Assembly: GCF_026745355.1 (NCBI RefSeq)
Contig: NC_079206.1
Span: forward strand, 13,562,279 to 13,626,278
Source: Beta vulgaris subsp. vulgaris
Lineage: Eukaryota; Streptophyta; Magnoliopsida; Caryophyllales; Amaranthaceae
Direction of reading: 5' to 3'
DNA: 64,000 nt
Shown: one piece after another, positions 1 through 9,598 of the stretch
Layout: every line of letters starts with the position of its first letter
How positions within the stretch are numbered: position 1 is the stretch's first letter
Program-made: the position numbers and the translations under genes
The notes under the pieces: model-generated
Told to the model about the DNA's origin: nothing
The model's database searches: none
The model's input: only the letters and a program-made list of their open reading frames with translations

Positions 1-376
1 TCATCCTATTATATATCATACTTTATGAAAGAATTATAAAACAACTCATGGGTGATGGGTTGAATGAAAAAATTGCAAATGTGAAGCAAGTAGTATATGA
101 TATCCTGATAATATGTTAGCCAGCTAATTAATTTTCTTTTTTCTTATTCACTATTGGTAATGAATATAATGAGATGCTAGCCCGTTCAGGAGGAAATGCA
201 AATGCAATAATAATAGTCACACCATGACTATGATCAGAGGTTACATATAACAAAAACAATAATAGCTCAATCTTTAGTCCCAAAGTGGTCTAAGGTGGGC
301 TAATATGAATCATCATAACAAATCATATCCACGACCAATACATACTAATTTATTTTTTAAAAAAAAAACTGAGATA
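1..376. other. AT-rich intergenic DNA, nothing recognised
   Basis: No open frame, RNA gene or element end was recognised here on either strand. Confidence 0.5.
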
Positions 377-504
377 GGGCATGTTCTCTTTACCATAAAA
401 CAACTGAACTGAATTGAACTGAACTGAATTAAATTATAACTAATAGTAATGATAACAATTTAGGAATTGAACTGAACTGAAAATAAGCTAGGGAGAACAG
501 TCCC
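377..504. mobile_element. Small Tourist-like MITE (PIF/Harbinger type)
   Basis: The left end reads GGGCATGTTCTCTTTACC, and the reverse complement of the right end reads GGGACTGTTCTCCC. The left end closely resembles the termini of the larger Harbinger elements at 18036-20022 and 39988-49001 (GGGTGTGTTCTCTTTACC on the reverse strand at 49001). The interior has the same ACTGAACTGAA-type repeats as those termini. The flanking trinucleotides are ATA and TTA, so the usual TTA duplication is imperfect. No coding capacity. Family placement is inferred from terminal similarity. Confidence 0.5.
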
Positions 505-507
505 TTA

Positions 508-762
508 AAGTGAGAGAAGTAAGACAAGAGAAAATATATGAAACAAGAAATTAAATTAGGTAAAAAAGTGAAAACCAACATATAAGGGTCGGTTCACTTC
601 AACTTATTTTGACAAAACTATGACGATATAAGTTCGAAAAAATTTAGATGATTAGGTGATCCAACGGGTTGCCAACCCTCTAATTATTGAAATTTCCTTG
701 GCCAAGAGTACATTCAGACATTAATTTTATGATTGTTTTCTCTCCAATTTATTTTATATATA

Positions 763-804
<42 letters not shown>

Positions 805-1437
805 CCTTAGGATCACTCAAAATTTTTCCACGCTCTTACATTCAAATGAAACAAAAAATATAAATACATCCACTTATGAACTTATGCTTGATATTAATAT
901 CATTTTTAAAGAAATGTACACTTTGAATTTGGCCCATTTTATATTAAAATTCTAAAATAAAGGATTAGCAGAGAGAGTGCAACATGGCCCATGTGCTTAA
1001 ATTATAAATATAGCTTTCTTTAATGAGCTTCGAGACACTAATTGAGAAGGTGAATCAACAAAATGAGTTAATTATATATCAAGCTTATATATCAAAAGAG
1101 GGATTTATAAGTATTCAATTTTAGTTGGTCTATAAGACTGTAAAACTGTTGTTGAAAGATTAGAAGTTATCGAATTAGAAAAGTTGTTAATTTGCCTATG
1201 CACTATGTTTTGACAGCTTCTTTTTTCTTTGATGTAAAAGATAATATTGAAATGGAAATCATATGGAGAACTTATATGACACACAGACATTACACAAGTA
1301 TTGTGTATTTATATTTGTTTACTATACAAAATTATCATTTTCTAAATTATTCTTAATATTAAAATTGTGGTGGCTTAATATATTCTAAAATTGTTTTTAG
1401 GAAGAAACTAATGAGTAAGGATTATTTCAAGTAGCAA
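508..1437. other. AT-rich intergenic DNA with a (TA)n tract
   Basis: A (TA)n microsatellite lies at about 755-803. The only open frame is a 61-codon minus-strand frame at 1105-1290, with no recognisable domain; I do not regard it as a gene. Confidence 0.5.
755..803. repeat. (TA)n microsatellite
   Basis: About 24 TA dinucleotides, interrupted once by a TT step. Confidence 0.9.
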
Positions 1438-1577
1438 CGGGGAATAAGGTATTTAGGCAAAAAAGTAAAGTGGGAAACCCCGTATGATACTCGTTACGTC
1501 AGATGGAACGGAGAATAAGGTATGATACAATATATCATCGAAATGATGGTAATTTCAGGTAGCAACAGGGAATAAGG
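1438..1577. repeat. Left part of a ~130-bp tandem repeat, split by the gypsy element
   Basis: The phrases GGGAATAAGGTAT and AAGGTATGATACAATATATC recur here and again at 12233-12440. The repeat runs into the TAAGG target duplication of the retrotransposon and resumes on its far side, so the two blocks were one tandem array before the insertion. Confidence 0.7.
1573..1577. repeat. Left target-site duplication TAAGG of the gypsy element
   Basis: TAAGG directly precedes the terminal TG of the LTR and is repeated directly after the terminal CA at 12233-12237. Confidence 0.9.
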
Positions 1578-4500
1578 TGTAACGCCCCGACTACTAATTC
1601 ACTATTTAAGATAATCTAATTAGCAGCGGAATACCTATTTAGTCGAGGCATTACTGCCGCACCTTCGGTTAGGAAGGTGCAAGGCTACAATCATATAACA
1701 TATTTAAACATTATGAGATAATAGTGATAACTTAAACATGTTATGATATAATAAAGTAAACAACGTTAACGTTACATGACATGACAATGATAATTTATAT
1801 TAAAGAATATGGTCTTACATTCTAGTTAAGTTAACCTTACAAGTTAGTAGCACTATTACTAGATGATTTAATAAGGTGGTAATCCTTGCCACTACGCAGT
1901 ACCATCGTCCCCAGCAGTACCTAAAACATAAATACAAACGTTAAGAGCCGAGGCCCAGTAACAAGCTACTCCAGCAACGTAAATTCATTTCAACTCATTT
2001 TATTTGCAAACAGGGGGAAAGAATAACTCAAACATTTGTCGAAATACCATTCATTCAGCTTTACCTTTATAAGCCATTAATCCTTTTATCCATTTTTCTT
2101 ACTCTGGTTGCTGCAAAATCAGTCAGCTCTGGGACGTCTCCCAGCCATGTGTATGCACCACTGTGCAAGGACCTGTGTCCCGGGCATTACCCTACACCAA
2201 TAACGGGCCAGTGCCCTAATAAACAGTAACGGGCCAGTGCCCCAGTAAACAGCTCGGTGCGTATACGACCGCCAATCAGCTCAGCAAACCAGTTCTTTCA
2301 CTTTACGTTATCATGTTTCGTTACTTTTAATATTCATAGGTGATAAACATCAGTCATTTATCTCAGCTCTACCTCAATGATTAAGGTAGCAAAGTCATTT
2401 CATCTCATATTAACTTTTCATAAATCATAGGCCATGCTAATCCATCCAGTTCATAAAACTCATAGAATGTACTTACAAATAAATCATAGTAATCATCCCG
2501 CAACTCAAGAATAAACATTTTGATAAACTTTCACTAAATCACATTGTTCTCATGTTCATAAAAACATTTAAAGGGAATTGCGGGTACTAGCAGTAGATGT
2601 TACCTTGATTGCAGAATAATAATAATCCTCTTCTTATGTCCTTGATATCGTCCTTACTGAGCTCCGAGGAACGAGTTCTTTTAAGTTTCAAAACGAGTAT
2701 TTTATAAGTTAGAAATTAATGGAAAATATTAACATAAGTGCTCCTTAAGTATGATTCTTAGTTTATAATATGGTTTATATAAGTTATAAAGTCTACTTAT
2801 TTAGTGATTACGTAATAAACTGAAGTTATAATAGTTTATCCAAACCTTTATACTTAATTCTATAGATATTACTTAAAAATCGAATTAAAAGGATTATCCT
2901 AGAGGTGATCATTTTGGTCCGGCCCGCTGGCCCGGCCCGGCCCGGTCCGTTTTTGGGCCGGGTTTTGTGCAGAATTTTTCGGCCCGCGGGCCGGGCCCGG
3001 CCCGGTCATTTTTTTTTTGTTTTTGGGCGGGCTTTGGGCAAGCTAAAAACGACTTTTTAGTCTATTTTTTGGCCCGGACCGTTTTGGCCCGCAAAAGCCC
3101 GCTAAGCCCGGCCCGAACTAGTGGGCTTTGGACACAAAAATTCGGCCCGAATTTAGGCCCGGCCCGGCCAATGGGCAAATTTTTTTGGCCGCGGCCCGGC
3201 CCGAACCCGGCCCGGCCCATGATCACCTCTAGATTATCCTTCAATTAGTCATATTATCATGTCATGGTTTTATAAATTAATAATTGCATTCATATAAGTG
3301 AGCTACTTATTAAAATTACATGTAATATATTATTATAACTTTTGGACTAATTCAAGGGTATAGGCTATAACTTAAATAATCTAAAACTTGATAACATAGA
3401 TTTTATACTACTATAATAACATTTGCTAAACTTAGGTGAGCTATTATTGGTGAGAAATTTTCTTAATTTGTTATAAGCTTGTACTAATCTTATTGTTATC
3501 ACTTGGCTAAACTTTTTAGAAGTACAGATATGTTTATTGTTTAACTCAATTAGGAATTGTAAACTAAACTATAAAGTTAACACAAAAAGGGGAATTTAGT
3601 ATTACCTGCACCAGACACACACACGCAGGAGCGAGAGAAAGAATGTGGGTCACCGACGGAGGCCTGCTGGTGGCGTCAGTTCGCGGCGGCGACGGCGACA
3701 GGCGGGGTAATAGTGACGGGCAGAAAGGTAAGGGGGGTGCGCGGTGGTGCGGCGGTGTCGCGGAGGAGAGAGAGAGAGACGAGTGTGCAGGGGGGGTCGA
3801 AGGAGACGAAGGTGCAGCGAGAGAGGAGGGCGACGGTCGGCGGTTGGTCGGCTGGGTGTGGGTTCGCCAAAGGTGGTCGGAAAGTGGGGAGGTGGTGGCT
3901 GTGTGGCGGTTGTGGTGGTGGTCGAAAATAAAAGAACAGAGGAGTTGAAATTCTGTTTTTACTTTCTTTTAGTTGATTTAATTTTTATGAATTGTTGTTG
4001 ATTTTGTGTGGAAAATTTCAAACTCAATCTCCCTATTTATAGAGGAATTGCTATCTCACAAGATGAATTTCAGAAATTAAAAATTCACCAAACCATGAAC
4101 ATCCATGGTTTTTCAAGAAAAACAAGAAGCTTAACCATTGTTTTTGAGTGAATTTCAGTGGGTTTAATGAGTTTGTGAGGGAAAAAGTATAATTATAAAA
4201 TGTTTGCTGGTTTTGTAAAACAAGGGAAGAAGAGGAATTCCATGGCTTGAGAGTTGTAGTCTTACACGCCATTGACAAAGGAGGAAGATGATTTTCCTCT
4301 TTTTCTTTTATTTCTTATTTACTGATGTTTGGTTGGGCTCATTTATGAGTTGGAGTTTCTTTGCTAATTTTATTACTCACCTTATGTATTACATTCAATT
4401 TCCAAATTACTTACAAGGTTGACTAGAGACTTTAGAATTTTAATTTATGAACCTCATTATCCAAAATTACTAAACATATATCTTAGAAATTGACTTACTA

Positions 4501-4589
4501 ATTTTTATTTACTAAGATTGGTTCGCTTTTAGTTTATTAACTAAGATTAGTTATCAAATTAAATAAAATTAGAACTTGGGGATATTACA
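1578..4589 (-). repeat. 3' LTR of the gypsy element (with nested hAT element)
   Basis: 3012 bp, or about 2672 bp without the 332-bp nested element and its 8-bp duplication. It pairs along its length with 9599-12232. On the coding strand it starts TGTAATATCCCC and ends GGGGCGTTACA. A short internal tandem repeat carrying AACGGGCCAGTGCCC lies at about 2200-2250. GC-rich open frames around 3640-3950 have no recognisable product and occur in both LTRs. Confidence 0.92.
2900..3231. mobile_element. Non-autonomous hAT element, GGCCCG-array family
   Basis: A 332-bp insertion with perfect 13-bp inverted ends (TAGAGGTGATCAT) and an 8-bp target duplication GATTATCC at 2892-2899 and 3232-3239. The other LTR of the same retrotransposon has the unoccupied site once, at 10902-10909, which proves the boundaries. 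The interior is an array of GGCCCG/CGGGCC motifs at both ends, in inverted orientation, around a short AT-rich middle. The open frames in it (2967-3248 + and 3062-3244 -) are by-products of the repeat. The 8-bp duplication places it in hAT. Subterminal motif arrays are where hAT transposases such as maize Ac bind; that role is inferred here. Confidence 0.93.
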
Positions 4590-4601
4590 TCCTTCCCTCT
4601 T
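4590..4601 (-). other. Polypurine tract of the gypsy element
   Basis: On the minus strand AAGAGGGAAGGA lies directly before the TGTAATATCC start of the 3' LTR, the position expected of the plus-strand primer in reverse transcription. Confidence 0.8.
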
Positions 4602-4799
4602 AGAAAAAGTTTCGTCCTCGAAACTTGAGCTCAGTTAGAACCTATATCATTGATAACATATTTCATTCATAAAAAAATTCAATCCATATGATATATGCGA
4701 AATAAGCAATGTCATAAATCATTTCGTCAAACATTCAGATCATGTAGTATCATATAAATTTCAATTAAGCATTCATTACATAAAGATCATATCACCCTA

Positions 4800-5226
4800 A
4801 GAGAAAAGGTGGGATATTTTGCTCTCATTTGTTCTTCTACTTCCAAGTAGCTTCAGAAGTCAAGTGGTTAGCCCCATAGAACTTTCACCATTTGGATCAC
4901 CTTACTTCTCAGTTGCTTTTCTCTTCGGTCAAGTATTTCAATTGGTTCTCCTCATAGGTCAAGTCATTTCGTAGCTGTAAAGGCTCGTGTCTAATAATGT
5001 GGCTCGGATCTGGGATGTATTTGCGCAACATCGACACATGGAATACATTATGGACCTTGTCCAGGTCAGTCGGTAATGCTAACCGATATGCTACCTCATT
5101 AACCCGTTCTAAGATCTCATATGGTCCAATATACCTTGGACTCAGCTTCCCTGATTGGCCAAATCTCATGATTCCTTTTCGTGGGTGATATTTCAAGAAT
5201 ACGTGATCTCCTACCATAAACTCCAA
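4800..5226 (-). pseudogene. Gypsy integrase C-terminus with chromodomain-like relic
   Basis: The 105-codon frame (4909-5226) carries the integrase C-terminal module of chromoviruses: a basic KYHPRKG segment, the GPY-type motif IGPYEILERV, and the conserved HNVFHVSMLRKY. After its stop, the minus strand continues in fragments to about 4800. There FYGANHLTSEATW corresponds to the end of the chromodomain found in Tekay elements. In intact relatives the chromodomain directs integration toward particular chromatin. Several in-frame stops and at least one frameshift make this copy inactive. Lineage assignment rests on this decayed segment, so it is moderately certain. Confidence 0.7.
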
Positions 5227-6160
5227 TGGTCTTCTCCGTGATCTGCATAACTCTTTTGTCTACTCTGAGCTGCTTTCATTCTTGATTGTATCAATCGGAT
5301 CTTATCTGTGGTTTCCTGAATCAATTCTGGACCTATGACACGTGCTTCATCAATATCGCTCCAGCACAGAGGCGTGCGACATTTCCTTCCATAAAGTGCT
5401 TCATAGGGAGCCATCCCAATAGTGGCTTGATAACTGTTATTGTACGAAAACTCCACCATAGGTAAGAATTTCTCCCAAGTTCCTTGAAAATCCAAAACAC
5501 AAGCTCTAAGCATATCTTCCACAATCTGATTTGTCCTTTCTGTCTGTCCGTCTGTTGTCGGATGAAAAGCAGTACTAAAGTTAAGCCTTGTTCCTAGAGC
5601 TTTCTGTAACTCTTTCCAGAATTTTGCTGAAATCTTGAATCACGATCAGAAACAATCGAGCTAGGCACTCCATGTAACTACTATCGTGTTCATTATAATT
5701 CAGCCAATCGATCCAAACTCCAGTTACTCTTCACTGCTAGGAAATGTGCCGACTTTGTCAACCGATCCACAATAACCCAAATGGAATTCATTCCCTTGGT
5801 TGACATAGGCAAACCCAAGATGAAATCCATCGATATGGAATCCCATTTCCACTCTGGCACATCCAAAGGCTGCAACAAACCAGCTGGCCTCTGGTGTTCT
5901 ATTTTAATCCTCTGGCATGTTAAGCATTTAGCCACAAAGTCTGCTACTTCCTGTTTCATATTGCTCCACCAGTACACCTGCCTTAAATCCTTGTACAACT
6001 TATTTCCTCCAGGATGAATTGAATATGGTGCATTGTGAGACTCATTCAAAATTCTTTTCTTCAAATTTTTATCATTTGGAACACATAATCTCCCTTGAAA
6101 CCTCAAAGTTCCATCTTCTTGGATCACAAAACCAGGTGACTTCCCATTCTTCACATCCAC
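5211..6160 (-). pseudogene. Gypsy integrase, zinc-binding and catalytic core, broken
   Basis: The frame at 5693-6160 has the H2C2 zinc-binding region (HNAPYSIHPGG...CLTCQRIK) followed by the start of the rve core, with the first catalytic Asp in SMDFILGLP and the conserved WVIVDRLTKSAHFL. The frame at 5211-5522 has the end of the core (MVEFSYNNSYQATIGMAPYE, then ALYGRKCRTPLCW). Between them, 5523-5692 is shifted out of frame. The enzyme would insert the cDNA copy into the chromosome. Overlap with the downstream C-terminal frame at 5211-5226 reflects another frame change. Confidence 0.88.
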
Positions 6161-6352
6161 CTTTATTCGTTCCAGTTGTGAATCCTTTCCTGAGCTCCCT
6201 TTATTTCATCCATTAAGCACGGCCTTACCTCCATTGCATTCAAACAACACCCTTTTTCCTTCTGAATGAGTTCTACCTCCATCTCATCAAATCATCATGA
6301 ATGGCTCGAGGAATAGACGATTGTTTTCAGGTGAGATTTACGACTCAGGGCA

Positions 6353-6911
6353 TCAGCAACTACATTGGCTTTTCCAGGATGTATTGATATCAAGATCATA
6401 GTCTTTCAGGAGTTCTAGCCACCTACGTTGCCTCATGTTGAGCTCTTTTTGGGTGAAGATATATTTCAGGCTTTTGTGATCAGTGAAAATTTGACACGAG
6501 GCTCCATACATAATGTCTCCAAATTTTGAGGGCAAAGACAACAGCAGCAAGTTCAAGGTCATGGGTGGGATAATTTTGTTCATGTGTTTTGAGTTGGCGG
6601 AGAGGCATATGCTATCACTTTCCATTTTGCATTAAGACACAACCTAACCCGTGTTTGGAGGCATCACTATAGATAACAAATCCCTCGGTTCCAGATGGAA
6701 GGGTAAGAACAGGGGCAGTGGTGAGTCTTCTTTTAAGTTCTTGGAAGGCAGTCTCACACTCCTCAGTCCACTTATATTTGACATTCTTCCTCACAAGTTT
6801 GGTTATGGGTAAGGCAATTCTAGAGAAATCTTGCACAAATCTTCTGTAATAGCCAGCTAATCCCATGAAACTCCGAACTTCAGGAACATTAGTTGGTCTA
6901 GGCCACTCCAC
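6353..6911 (-). pseudogene. Gypsy RNase H domain and RT connection, broken
   Basis: The frame at 6615-6911 starts with the end of the RT connection ([19 protein letters not shown]) and runs into the RNase H domain, whose first catalytic Asp lies in [18 protein letters not shown]. The frame at 6353-6625 continues with the segment around [20 protein letters not shown]. The two are joined by a frame change near 6615. The domain would degrade the RNA template during cDNA synthesis. Order and spacing match Ty3/gypsy polyproteins. Confidence 0.87.
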
Positions 6912-7657
6912 TATTGCTTTTATTTTCTCGGATCCACAGACACTCCTTCTTCAGAAATAATATGCCCAAAAATGATATTTCCTTGAGCCAGAATTCACAC
7001 TTTGACAGCTTAGCATATAATTGATTTTCCACTAACATCTCCATTACTTTCCTCAAATGCTCCTTATGTTCCTCCATGTTCTTAGAGTACACTAAAAATC
7101 ATCAATGAAAACAACCACAAACTTGTCTAGGTATGGCTTGAAGACACGGTTCATTAATCCATAAATACAGATGGTGCATTGGTTAACCCAAAAGGCATAA
7201 CAACAAACTCATAATGCCATACGGGTTCTAAAGGCAGTTTTTGGAATATCCTCAGGCTTGATACGAAGTTGATGGTAACCAGACCTCAAATCTATTTTCG
7301 AAAAGACTTTTGCACCTCGAAGTTGATCAACAAATCATCTATGCGGGGTAATGGGTACTTATTTTTAATGGTGATCTTGTTTAATTCCCATAATCAATGC
7401 ATAACCTAAACTTCCATCCTTTTTCTTCACAAATAAAACTGGGCTCCCCAAGGTGACACACTCGGTCGAATATATCCTTTTTCAAGTAACTCATCTAATT
7501 GTTTCTTCAATTCTTGTAACTCGGTTGGGGCCATCCTATAGGGTGCCTTGGAAATGGGGGCTGATCCTGGGATTATCTCGATGCTAAAATCTAATTCTCT
7601 TCGTGGAGGCATACCAGGTATCTCATCGGGAAACACATTTGGGTATTCACAAACCAC
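6898..7657 (-). pseudogene. Gypsy reverse transcriptase, broken
   Basis: The upstream frame (7427-7657) contains the start of the RT, including [19 protein letters not shown] and [12 protein letters not shown], then loses frame where relatives read into a lysine-rich stretch. The catalytic motif survives in fragment form at about 7098-7115 (FIDDF), directly followed by a frameshift and stop. The frame at 6898-7092 holds the following helix and thumb region ([20 protein letters not shown]). At least three frame changes interrupt this enzyme. Confidence 0.9.
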
Positions 7658-7689
7658 AGGTATATCAGTTATGGAAGGTTTAGGGGAAT

Positions 7690-8402
7690 TTAATCTATGA
7701 CACTACAAAGGTACCCAAAATAGTCAAACTCAGGCATCTTTTGAGCTCTCAACCCATAAACAATTTGGATTTGAGGTTTTGTCACAAACTTTTGGTATGA
7801 AATTCTACGCCCATCAGGTGCTTTAAGGGTCACACTCTGCTTAACACAATTGATGTCAGCCTCATATTTAGTCAACCAATTCATCCCCAAAATCACATCA
7901 AACTCAGATAACTCAAATTCTACAAGGTCAACTAGAAACTCAACTTTCCCCAACACAATTGGACAATTCCTATACATGACTCTACATCTCACAGTTTCAC
8001 CAGTAGGTAGGGCAACATTAGAGAGGAAAAGTCACATGATGGTTGCAAGTTCAGGATTTTGGCAAACAATGGGGAAATGAAAGAATGTGAAGCTCCAGAA
8101 TCAAATAAAACATGGACAGGCAAAGAATGGATAGAGAAGGTACCGGTAATAACAGTGTCATCATTCTCAGCTTCATCTTGCCTCATGACATAGATTCTTC
8201 CTGTCGGTGCTTGTCGTGGTGGATTACGATATGCTCCGGCATTGTTGCTGCTTCGGTTGCGGTCAGTACCACCAGAAGTAGTCCCTCCTATGGCATTGGT
8301 GGTCCCTGGTGGCTTTGGGCACTCTCGAACATAATGCTCATGGCTTCCGCACCGATAGCAAGTGTTTGTGCCAATACGACACTCATTTGCTACATGACTC
8401 AT
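7690..8402 (-). pseudogene. Gypsy gag zinc knuckle and aspartic protease region
   Basis: The frame at 7989-8402 starts with a CCHC zinc knuckle (CYRCGSHEHYVREC), preceded by a second, partial Cys-His cluster. It then has the protease active-site motif VLFDSGASHSFIS with intact DSGA. The frame at 7690-7992 continues the protease (FDVILGMNWL) in a different phase and leads to the RT. The protease would cleave the polyprotein into its parts. Confidence 0.88.
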
Positions 8403-9346
8403 TCTTCCACACTTAGTACACCCTTGGGATCTGTTCGCTGATGCCTTATAGTTGTTCTGGTGTTTGTTGCCTCCTTGTCCACTGAACCGAATTGATTGGT
8501 ATCATTCCTCCTAAAGTTTTGGCCTCCTTGATAACCCTGATTCGGCCTTTTTGCTCCTCCTGGATTATCACTCCTTCCATCATTCCTCCTTTTAAAGTTA
8601 CTATTTTGAGATTCTCGAAGCAATACTACCCGTTCCACATTAACGGCAACATCAACCATATCCTGATATGAAGTGAACCTTTGAGATGCCAACCTATCCT
8701 GATATTTGAGCTGAAGACCTCGCTCAAAGCGGTTCATCCTTGACTGCTCACTAGCTACTAGCTCAGGTGCGAACCTTGAAAGCTCCATGAACTTATTAGC
8801 ATATTCCAAAACACTCATTGTACCTTGCTGTAAGTGAAGGAATTCATCTTCCTTCTGCTTCCTAAGTGAAGGAGGGTAAAATTTATCTCGCATCAAATCC
8901 TGAAGTTTACTCCATCCAAACCCAGGTTCATTTTTCTTTTCCTTAACAATCTTCCACCATAAACTTGCTTGGCCCGTGAGATAAAATACAGCAAAGTCTA
9001 CCCTCCATTTCTCAGGGCATTGCAAGGTTTCAAACAGCTGATCAATGCGATTAATCCAATCTTCAAACGCCACTGGATCAGGCTTACCATCATATAAAGG
9101 TGGGTTAAGAGATGAGAACTTTTTGAACATCGTAGCGCTCTCATTTTCATTAGTAACTACCTTCCTCCGGGATTCTTGGATTAACTCAGCTAACATAGTG
9201 CTTATATCTTCCAACCTTTCCATCCTTTCTGCATTTCTGTCTAAAGGTTCATAATCATCATCCTGGTCATCCTCTATATGCACATCCTCCACGTGCACAT
9301 TTTCAGCACCGTTTGTAACATCGTTGTTGACATCAACGGTCGACAT
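8399..9346 (-). pseudogene. Gypsy gag (capsid) domain
   Basis: I place the start at the Met at 9346 (MSTVDVNNDV), because the upstream part of the open frame (to 9433) runs into the leader and has no gag features. Residues about 75-190 from that start match the retrotransposon gag domain: WINRIDQLFETLQCPEKWRV, then LTGQASLWW, then RDKFYPPSLRKQKEDEF, then LEYANKFMELSRFAPELV. A basic, Gly/Asn-rich tail follows before the zinc knuckle, which sits in another frame after a 1-nt shift near 8440-8480. Gag would form the virus-like particle. Confidence 0.88.
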
Positions 9347-9583
9347 TCTGCATGTCAAATTACAGTTACGTTGAAATAAAATTATAAAATATTCCCATTT
9401 CCCGCATCCTACGCTCACACTCATTATAAACATTTTTAGTTTTCAATTTACTTAATTTAATTTAACCATAATTCCTTATTTTATCTATAATTTAACCAAT
9501 GTACCTTTGAATCTTCTTTATAACTTAGATATTTTTATTTAACGTAAAACCATGGGGTTAAACGTTATGGTTCAGAACCGTTT

Positions 9584-9595
9584 GCTCTGATACCA
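9584..9595 (-). other. Primer-binding site (initiator-Met tRNA) of the gypsy element
   Basis: The minus strand reads TGGTATCAGAGC three bases after the end of the 5' LTR. This is the usual plant PBS complementary to the 3' end of initiator methionine tRNA. Confidence 0.9.
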
Positions 9596-9598
9596 CTC

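Noticed and set aside
2967..3248. 93-codon frame in the GGCCCG-array element
   Set aside because: It arises from the hexamer array, is open on both strands, and encodes only a Pro/Gly/Arg-rich repeat.
3643..4001. Long GC-rich open frames in the gypsy LTR (and the partner frames at 11257-11668)
   Set aside because: They occur in several phases and both strands at once, in G-rich sequence, differ between the two LTRs through indels, and show no domain. They look like composition artefacts of the LTR.
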